NCBI RefSeq assembly: GCF_000016665.1
Contig: NC_009523.1
Span: forward strand, 3,781,501 to 3,845,500
Source of the DNA: Roseiflexus sp. RS-1
GTDB lineage: Bacteria; Chloroflexota; Chloroflexia; Chloroflexales; Roseiflexaceae
DNA length: 64,000 nt
Reading direction: 5' to 3'
The notes under the pieces were generated by a model that made no database searches, was not told the DNA's origin, and worked only from the letters and a program-made list of their open reading frames with translations. Positions within the stretch are counted from its first letter, which is position 1. Each line of letters begins with the position of its first letter. This document shows positions 1 to 7,444 of this stretch, in pieces. A program made the position numbers and the translations under genes.

Positions 1-328
1 GCGGGCGTTCCGCCGGGGAAGGGGCTGGCGATTGGAAATCGCGCCGTGGGGGCGTTCCGCCGGGCGTCCACCTTCGTGGACGCTGCCCCGTCCGCTGCGG
101 CACGCGGTGGTTGGCGGGTTTGAGAGAGGGAGGGGTTGCTCTCAGGTGTAGAGTTTTTGGGAGAGATGAGCGATGTTCTGCATTCCCGTGCGCTGTTGCC
201 CCTCATCCCCCCTGCCCCCTTCTCCCACACGGGGAGAAGGGGGAGGTTGGGCGTCCTGAAGCCCAAAACGAGCGAAGGAACGCCGGGGCTTGCCGAAAAG
301 CCTGCTCCTGTCCAGCCCGCCTGTGGAA
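1..328. repeat. Non-coding flank with dispersed repeat
   Basis: No convincing gene lies here. Bases about 136-250 match another copy at about 19475-19580: a GTGTAGAGTTTTTGGG-like stretch, then GAGATGAGCGATGTTCTGC, then an inverted pair of CCCCCTTCTCCCAC and its complement. A further related piece is at 15300-15370 and 15640-15690. It is a multi-copy intergenic element of this genome. It lies at the trailer end of the CRISPR array, so one copy borders each side of the CRISPR region. Confidence 0.6.
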
Positions 329-433
329 GGGGTAATTCCCTGCCTTGCAGGGCAGTGGTCGCTTCCGCGCGTGCGCTGGCGCCGTCGGCGCCGCGCCCCT
401 ATCATCCTCTGCACTGCGGACAGTGGTCACTTC
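329..433 (-). repeat. Two degenerate CRISPR repeats at trailer end
   Basis: The units at 329-365 and 397-433 align with the array repeat over its full 37 bp but differ at several positions, mostly in the first half; the GGCAGTGGTCGCTTC end is best kept in the first one. Such decay is typical of the oldest end of an array and supports the leader being at the other end. Confidence 0.85.
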
Positions 434-3400
434 TCTCTCCCCTCACTCCTCTTCCCTCACTCCTCGCACGGTCTCAATCCCCTTCATTGCGGGGCAGTGG
501 TCGCTTCCGGGGGGCAAGGAGGAAAGAAAAATGTTCTTTGAATTTGTTTCAATCCCCTTCATTGCGGGGCAGTGGTCGCTTCGCTTGCCTGGCGCAGGCG
601 CCGGACGACGCGGACGTGTCTCAATCCCCTTCATTGCGGGGCAGTGGTCGCTTCTGTTTGGGGGGTGGTGGAGTGGAGGTACGACCTCCACGTCTCAATC
701 CCCTTCATTGCGGGGCAGTGGTCGCTTCTTATCTTGGCGGACCGAAGGACGATGACGACGACGAGTCTCAATCCCCTTCATTGCGGGGCAGTGGTCGCTT
801 CTGATAAACAGTTGGACCCGAGTGCGTATCGTTTATAAGTCTCAATCCCCTTCATTGCGGGGCAGTGGTCGCTTCAAGGGGACTAGTAGTCCCCGCCCCC
901 CGCCGCGCTCGCCGTCTCAATCCCCTTCATTGCGGGGCAGTGGTCGCTTCCTTTCCAGACGCCGTCCTTGGGGGACGATTTTAAACTGGTTTCAATCCCC
1001 TTCATTGCGGGGCAGTGGTCGCTTCGGTCTCCCAGGCGATGGACAATCTCACGCCCTTCAAGGGTTTCAATCCCCTTCATTGCGGGGCAGTGGTCGCTTC
1101 CCATCGCCTGGGGGGTCCGGGTCTCCCCCAACAAGAAGTTTCAATCCCCTTCATTGCGGGGCAGTGGTCGCTTCCTATTATGGGATTCAAGTCTAAACGA
1201 CTGGCCCATCTTGTTTCAATCCCCTTCATTGCGGGGCAGTGGTCGCTTCGGAAACCGTGGGTCCGAGGTCGTGGGAACCGTCATGTTTCAATCCCCTTCA
1301 TTGCGGGGCAGTGGTCGCTTCCAAGCGCGGGCACAGAAGGAGATCGAATTGCGCAAGGTTTCAATCCCCTTCATTGCGGGGCAGTGGTCGCTTCCTGGGG
1401 CAAGGAGGAAAAATGGAAGCTCTGTTTTGTTTCAATCCCCTTCATTGCGGGGCAGTGGTCGCTTCGCCGCGCCGCCCGCCAGAGGAGGTATGAGATGAGT
1501 CATGTTTCAATCCCCTTCATTGCGGGGCAGTGGTCGCTTCCGCGCAACGAAAGGAGAACATATGAACCCGAATATTCATGTTTCAATCCCCTTCATTGCG
1601 GGGCAGTGGTCGCTTCTCCGCTTACAAGGCTCTGGGTACGCCAGATGAGCCTACGTGTTTCAATCCCCTTCATTGCGGGGCAGTGGTCGCTTCACTCGAT
1701 ATTACAGGTCGTATTGCAGGGTTTGCCAAGTTTGTTTCAATCCCCTTCATTGCGGGGCAGTGGTCGCTTCCCCTCGGGATGCTTGCTCTCCTGGCAGGAG
1801 GCCTTTTTGTTTCAATCCCCTTCATTGCGGGGCAGTGGTCGCTTCCTGCAGACCATAGTATCGTTAGTAACGGGGGTTTTTTGTTTCAATCCCCTTCATT
1901 GCGGGGCAGTGGTCGCTTCCCTTTTTAGCCCCTTTTGTGCCGGTGATTGTTTTCCTTGTTTCAATCCCCTTCATTGCGGGGCAGTGGTCGCTTCGATTTC
2001 CGGAAATTTCGGATGTTATTTCCTTTCAAGGTTTCAATCCCCTTCATTGCGGGGCAGTGGTCGCTTCAATCTTGGGGCGTGTACTTTTTGTACACACTGT
2101 ACGTTTCAATCCCCTTCATTGCGGGGCAGTGGTCGCTTCATGGACGACAACCAGTCAAACCAGTCGCCGGACGAGCGTTTCAATCCCCTTCATTGCGGGG
2201 CAGTGGTCGCTTCGACGCGGGAGACTGAACTTCCGCTCGCAATGGTGCGGGTTTCAATCCCCTTCATTGCGGGGCAGTGGTCGCTTCGGGCGCTGTCACA
2301 ACGCATTCCCTGGGAGGGGGTTTCCGTTTCAATCCCCTTCATTGCGGGGCAGTGGTCGCTTCTATGGGCGACCGCCGTCCGCGCCGCCGCCGTCGATGAG
2401 TTTCAATCCCCTTCATTGCGGGGCAGTGGTCGCTTCTCGACGTTCACCGGAACGTGGACGAGAAGACACTCGCGTTTCAATCCCCTTCATTGCGGGGCAG
2501 TGGTCGCTTCTAGTTCCCTATGTGGTAGCGTCTTTTATGTTCTTCATGTTTCAATCCCCTTCATTGCGGGGCAGTGGTCGCTTCAGGAACGCATGATCGA
2601 ACCGACCACCTCACCGACCACGTTTCAATCCCCTTCATTGCGGGGCAGTGGTCGCTTCATGTCCGCCGGTTCATCTGGCTGGACAACTACGGGTGTTTCA
2701 ATCCCCTTCATTGCGGGGCAGTGGTCGCTTCGGCTGGACGATCTAGTTTTTATACTAGATGTTGCAGTGTTTCAATCCCCTTCATTGCGGGGCAGTGGTC
2801 GCTTCCGGCGGCGGCGGCGGCGCGCCCCCTCCCACCCCCTCGAGTTTCAATCCCCTTCATTGCGGGGCAGTGGTCGCTTCGGCACGTCGCGGGGTTCGTG
2901 ACCAACGTGCGGCTCTCGTTTCAATCCCCTTCATTGCGGGGCAGTGGTCGCTTCCGTCCGCCTCACGATCCGCCCGCTTGGGCGGTTCGGCGAGTTTCAA
3001 TCCCCTTCATTGCGGGGCAGTGGTCGCTTCTCCGTCCAGGTCGCATCCAGCGCCAGCAGCGCCTGGCGCCGTTTCAATCCCCTTCATTGCGGGGCAGTGG
3101 TCGCTTCCTGCGGGAGGCGTTCCCGCGCCCCGGCGCCGCGCTGTGTTTCAATCCCCTTCATTGCGGGGCAGTGGTCGCTTCGATTATCGACGCGATCGCC
3201 CCGGTCGCAGATGTGATTGTTTCAATCCCCTTCATTGCGGGGCAGTGGTCGCTTCGGAACGCCCCCCTCCCCCGAAGGGGGGAGGGCGATCCGGTTTCAA
3301 TCCCCTTCATTGCGGGGCAGTGGTCGCTTCTGGAATCCGCACCGACACGCTCGATCTGAGCGTGCCGGTTTCAATCCCCTTCATTGCGGGGCAGTGGTCG

Positions 3401-4823
3401 CTTCCCTCGCCATGCGCCGCGCCGACGGGCAGGGCATGCTGTTTCAATCCCCTTCATTGCGGGGCAGTGGTCGCTTCCCTCCAAACTGAGTAAGTTTGGC
3501 TCTCCTGACCCACGTTTCAATCCCCTTCATTGCGGGGCAGTGGTCGCTTCTCCGGGAGCAGGCCGAGCAGCTTCGAAAGGGGCTGGAGGTTTCAATCCCC
3601 TTCATTGCGGGGCAGTGGTCGCTTCGGGACACCTACCGGGCGGCGCTCGATGCAGCTCTCGAGTTTCAATCCCCTTCATTGCGGGGCAGTGGTCGCTTCC
3701 TCGAGGCGCGGGCCGCGCGCCTTGGCGGCGAGCTCGTGTTTCAATCCCCTTCATTGCGGGGCAGTGGTCGCTTCTTTAGCAGTTCGCCCATCTCCGTTTT
3801 TTAATCTGGAATGTTTCAATCCCCTTCATTGCGGGGCAGTGGTCGCTTCAAGCGCGCGCGCGGCGGGACGCCGAACGGCGCGCTGCGTTTCAATCCCCTT
3901 CATTGCGGGGCAGTGGTCGCTTCCGACCTCGCGGATTCCCGCGCCGACGCGTATCGGAACGTTTCAATCCCCTTCATTGCGGGGCAGTGGTCGCTTCCAG
4001 CGCGAAGTTGGAGGAGAGGCGCAGTATGAGTCTAGTTTCAATCCCCTTCATTGCGGGGCAGTGGTCGCTTCCGGCGGCGGCGGCGGCGCGCCCCCTCCCA
4101 CCCCCTCGAGTTTCAATCCCCTTCATTGCGGGGCAGTGGTCGCTTCGGAGGTACGCGGCGTAGCATACGCAGCGTGCCTTGACGAGGTTTCAATCCCCTT
4201 CATTGCGGGGCAGTGGTCGCTTCTCGCGTGGCGGAGCCGCACCCGGAGCGCCAGCGTATCTCCGTTCAATCCCCTTCATTGCGGGGCAGTGGTCGCTTCT
4301 CACGAGATCCGGAGGAAGCTGGAGAAATGCCAGTTCGATTCAATCCCCTTCATTGCGGGGCAGTGGTCGCTTCTCGGGAACCAGCAGTGCGTCGACCGCC
4401 ATCGGGTCGGTTCAATCCCCTTCATTGCGGGGCAGTGGTCGCTTCTCCCCCCGAAGGGGGGGGGCGAGCCGTTTGCATTCCCGCCGTTCAATCCCCTTCA
4501 TTGCGGGGCAGTGGTCGCTTCTCATCGTTTCCATTTCCTTTCTCCTTGCCCACCCGCCGTGGTTCAATCCCCTTCATTGCGGGGCAGTGGTCGCTTCTCG
4601 AAAAATGAGTACCATCTTTGTGGTGGCGGCAGCGGTTCAATCCCCTTCATTGCGGGGCAGTGGTCGCTTCTCGCACAAAGTGGGGCGCGGATTACCTGAT
4701 AACAGCGGAGGTTCAATCCCCTTCATTGCGGGGCAGTGGTCGCTTCTCGATCCAATCCGGATCGGTCGGGGGAGACCCCGCCCCCGTTCAATCCCCTTCA
4801 TTGCGGGGCAGTGGTCGCTTCTC
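329..4823 (-). CRISPR. CRISPR array, 59 repeats plus 2 degenerate ones
   Basis: The repeat is 37 bp on the plus strand: GTTTCAATCCCCTTCATTGC followed by GGGGCAGTGGTCGCTTC. There are 59 near-identical copies between 471 and 4823, at a spacing of 71-77 bp, giving spacers of about 34-40 bp. Two decayed copies lie at 329-365 and 397-433. Read on the minus strand the repeat ends in ATTGAAAC, the usual 8-nt 5' handle of type I and III crRNAs, so I infer transcription from right to left, with the leader near 4.9 kb. The decayed repeats at the left end fit a trailer. CCCC and GGGG inside the repeat can form a short stem. Repeats fall in zones: GTCTC starts at most copies from 471 to 914, GTTTC in the middle, and GTTC with an extra TC at the other end from 4264 on. 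One spacer occurs twice (2806-2843 and 4072-4109). Open reading frames through the array are artefacts. Confidence 0.98.
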
Positions 4824-4980
4824 TCCCTCGCACAACGCCCTCCTCATTGTTCGGCGTCCTGCTGCGGAAGAGGCGACTTCCGTGCGACCACATCATCTGC
4901 ACGCGCTTGCCGTTTTGACCCAAACCCGGTATCATTCCCTGCCACGCGCAGTATACCAGGTCATTCCCCGGAGGTCAAGC
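4824..4980 (-). promoter_or_regulatory. Probable CRISPR leader and divergent promoter region
   Basis: This stretch separates the newest repeat (4786-4821) from the WYL-protein gene that starts at 4981 on the other strand. Its place at the conserved-repeat end and the direction implied by the ATTGAAAC handle make it the likely leader. It must also carry the promoter of the divergent gene. TTGACC is seen at 4915-4920 but no well-spaced -10 box follows it, so no promoter is called. Confidence 0.6.
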
Positions 4981-7068
4981 ATGAATCGCTGGTCCCTGTG
5001 GCTCGCCGACGCCCCCGCCGCGCTGCAGCGCCTCATCGCCCGCACCCATCGCATTTCCCTTCCCCGCGCCTGTCCCGCCGCTGAGCGCCTCCGCCGCCTG
5101 CGCCGCGCCCTCTGCACCCCCGCCGCCGTGCGCGCCGTGTATGCCGCGCTCGACGCCGACGTCCGTGCTGCGCTCGACGAGTTGCGCGGCGCGCGGCGCG
5201 GTCTCGATGCGGCGACCCTCACGGCGCGCTATGGCGCGGTGCGCCCCTGGCGCCATCTGGCGCGCGACCCGCAGCCGCGCTCGGTCGCCGAACGCCTGCT
5301 GCTCCTCGGCTGGCTGCTGCCGCGCCCCGCCGCTCCCGGACGCGCGCCGCGCTTCGCGCTGGCTCCCGAAGTGCGCCGCTGGCTGCCGCAGCCGTTGCGG
5401 CTCGCCGATGACGGCCCCGCGCCCCCGGCGCCGCTCCCGCTGGCGCAGCGCGCCGCCCTCGCCCTGCTGCTCGTCGCCGCCGCCGCGCCGCTGCCGCTGC
5501 GCCGCGATGGCGCGCTGCGCCGCCGCGCGCTGCGCGTGCTGCAGCCGCTGCTGCCGGACGCGCCCGCGCCGGAGCTCGCCCGGCTGTTCCACTTCCTGCT
5601 GCCGCTGCTGGAGGCGCGCGGGCTGGTGCAGCGCCACGGCGGGCAATGCGCCCCGGCGCTCGGAGCGGCGGCGTTTCTGGCTGCGCCGCTCGATGACCAG
5701 CGCGCGCGCCTGGTCGAGGCCTGGCTGCACTGCGCCGCGCCGGACGCCTGGCTGCGTCGCCTGCGCGTGGCGTCCGCCGGGCTGGACGAACCGGCGCTGC
5801 GCCGCCGTCTGGTGCAGTGGGCGCAGGCGCTGCCGCCCGACCGCCTGCTCGCGCCGGAGGCGACGTATGACGCGCTGGCGGCGACGTTCGGGCCGCTCGC
5901 CGATGCGCACACCCACGGCTTCCGCGTCGTCCGCCGTCCGCCGTGGCGGCGGCGCAGCGAGGCGCGGGTGTGGCAGGCGGCGCTGCGGGGACCGCTCGCC
6001 TGGCTGGGGGTCGTCGCCTGGCATGCCGGACGGGTGGTGCGTCCGACGACGTGGGCGCTGGCAGACGGCGCCTGGCGCTATGGCGCGCCGGGGGAGGTCA
6101 CGGCGCCGTTCGGCGCGCTCGACGCCGCAGCGCTGACGCTGGCGCAGGGAGGACGCTGGGTGCGGGGCGATGCCGGAGGGTTGACGGTGCAGGTCGCCGG
6201 GGCGTCGGGGGTGCAGGGGGACCGGGTGCGGCGTCTGCTGGCGCGCCGCGCGGGGGAGGCGCCGGACGGGTGGTGGGGGACGCGCGCCGCCGACGCGCCG
6301 GCGTTGCGCCTGGCGGAAGGCGCCCTGCTGCTGGCGGACGCGCCGGGCGACCTGGAGCGGGCGCTGCGGGGGCGGAGCGTGCGGCGGTATGCGCAGCGGC
6401 TGGCGGCGGGCGTCGCGCTGGTGCGGGCGGAACACGTCGCGGCGGTGACGCGGGCGCTGGCGCGGCAGGGGATCGCGGTGGACCGCCTGCCGGGGGGCGG
6501 GGCGCTGGCGGCGGGCGGGACGCTCCCGGCGGCGCCGCTGGCGCCGGGGGAGTGCGCGGCGCTGCTGGCGGCGTGCGCGTATGCTCGCCGGTACGCGCCG
6601 GAGGGGCTGCCGCTGGTCATCCCCGCGACGCTGGAAGCGCGGTTGTGGCAGGGGGTGACGCCGCCGCTGCGCGCGGCGGTGGAGGCGGCGCTGGCGAGCA
6701 TCGAGGCGCCGGAGGCGGCGGGGAGCGGGGGGACGGGGAGCGACGCCGCGCCGCTGTGCACGGATCCCGATGCGGTGCTGCGGACGGTGCGGCGGGCGCT
6801 GACGCAGCAGCGACTGGTGACACTGGCGTATGAGACGGGCGGGGAAGGGCGGATCACGCGGCGCACGGTGCGCCCGCTGGGGCTGGAGCGGCGCGGCGAG
6901 CGCTGGCTGCTGCACGCCTATTGTTTGCAGCGCCGCGCGGAACGGACGTTTCGGCTGGACCGGGTGCGGGGGTGTGCGCTGGCGCCGCCTGCGGAGCGTT
7001 GGGTGCCGGAACCGGCGGCGGCGGCGGTGCAGCCGGTCAGACCAGATAGTGCGTTGGATCCTTGCTGA
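4981..7068 (+). CDS. Large protein with C-terminal WYL domain
   Basis: The protein has 695 residues and begins at an ATG preceded by GGAGG about 6 bases upstream. Its last ~100 residues form a WYL domain, with repeated short-range patterns such as RRTVRPLGLERRGERWLLHA followed by RTFRLDRVRG. WYL domains bind ligands, often nucleic-acid related, and regulate CRISPR and other defence loci. The first ~550 residues are Ala/Arg/Leu-rich and resemble the XPB/Ssl2-like helicase-associated proteins often fused to WYL domains; I see no Walker motifs, so no helicase activity is claimed. It sits next to the leader and converges on cas2, overlapping its end by 32 bp. It may regulate the array or the adaptation operon. 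The very high GC content produces long false frames on both strands. Confidence 0.75.
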   Translation: MNRWSLWLADAPAALQRLIARTHRISLPRACPAAERLRRLRRALCTPAAVRAVYAALDADVRAALDELRGARRGLDAATLTARYGAVRPWRHLARDPQPRSVAERLLLLGWLLPRPAAPGRAPRFALAPEVRRWLPQPLRLADDGPAPPAPLPLAQRAALALLLVAAAAPLPLRRDGALRRRALRVLQPLLPDAPAPELARLFHFLLPLLEARGLVQRHGGQCAPALGAAAFLAAPLDDQRARLVEAWLHCAAPDAWLRRLRVASAGLDEPALRRRLVQWAQALPPDRLLAPEATYDALAATFGPLADAHTHGFRVVRRPPWRRRSEARVWQAALRGPLAWLGVVAWHAGRVVRPTTWALADGAWRYGAPGEVTAPFGALDAAALTLAQGGRWVRGDAGGLTVQVAGASGVQGDRVRRLLARRAGEAPDGWWGTRAADAPALRLAEGALLLADAPGDLERALRGRSVRRYAQRLAAGVALVRAEHVAAVTRALARQGIAVDRLPGGGALAAGGTLPAAPLAPGECAALLAACAYARRYAPEGLPLVIPATLEARLWQGVTPPLRAAVEAALASIEAPEAAGSGGTGSDAAPLCTDPDAVLRTVRRALTQQRLVTLAYETGGEGRITRRTVRPLGLERRGERWLLHAYCLQRRAERTFRLDRVRGCALAPPAERWVPEPAAAAVQPVRPDSALDPC

Positions 7069-7312
7069 CCGCGCCAATGCCGATGATCTGAATACGGGTG
7101 ACTGCTGCTTCATCGAGACGGTAGCAGCGCACACTGTCGGTGTTCTGGTCGATCATACGCTGGAGTTCGCGGACTACCGTCGCAAACGCGCGCGCGTCCA
7201 GGATGCACTCGAACACGCTGTACTGCACGCGCGTTCCCCAGCCTTTGAGATATTTCATCACGTTCGTGCGCCGTCGATCATCAACGATGTCGTAACTGAT
7301 AATGGTGAACAC
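7037..7312 (-). CDS. cas2: CRISPR-associated endoribonuclease/adaptation protein Cas2
   Basis: The product has 91 residues from a GTG start that follows AAAGGA at a 9-base distance; an upstream in-frame ATG at 7348 would add 12 residues without a Cas2 match. The N-terminal strand FTIISYDIVDDRRR carries the conserved Asp after the first beta strand, and GTRVQYSVFEC is the second hallmark segment. Cas2 dimers bridge two Cas1 dimers in the spacer integrase. It is the last gene of the minus-strand adaptation operon, 132 bp after the vWA gene, and its end overlaps the end of the convergent WYL gene. The family call is firm. Confidence 0.95.
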   Translation of the reverse strand: MFTIISYDIVDDRRRTNVMKYLKGWGTRVQYSVFECILDARAFATVVRELQRMIDQNTDSVRCYRLDEAAVTRIQIIGIGAVSKDPTHYLV

Positions 7313-7444
7313 GACGGGTTTCCTTTCCGGATTGCTCAACGCGCACAAACCCCTTTGCTGTCACGCAACTTCCTGGTGGCTCTGGACAGGCGAAGGCGTT
7401 GCCTTCGCCCATCCCTTCCTCATTCCGTCTCCACTACAAAGGCG

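Noticed and set aside
3775-3812. Reverse-strand ribosome-binding site plus ATG in this spacer
   Set aside because: GGAG directly abuts ATG with no gap, so it would not act in initiation.
471-4823. All hairpin spacers as rho-independent terminators
   Set aside because: Only one or two (for example 1771-1808, with CTCCTggcAGGAG then a T-run) have the needed poly-T; most stems are not followed by T.
136-4900. Many long open frames on both strands across the array
   Set aside because: All encode the translated CRISPR repeat (SIPFIAGQWSL, NPLHCGAVVAS, QSPSLRGSGRF) and shift with spacer length; they are artefacts.
4915-4957. Promoter TTGACC with TATACC upstream of the WYL gene
   Set aside because: The gap of 31 bp is too long for sigma-70; no supported pairing.
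4975-7134. Long minus-strand frames opposite the WYL gene
   Set aside because: They arise from strong GC-skewed codon use; products are Arg/Gln/Pro-rich with no domain, and the plus-strand frame has a start site and a WYL domain.
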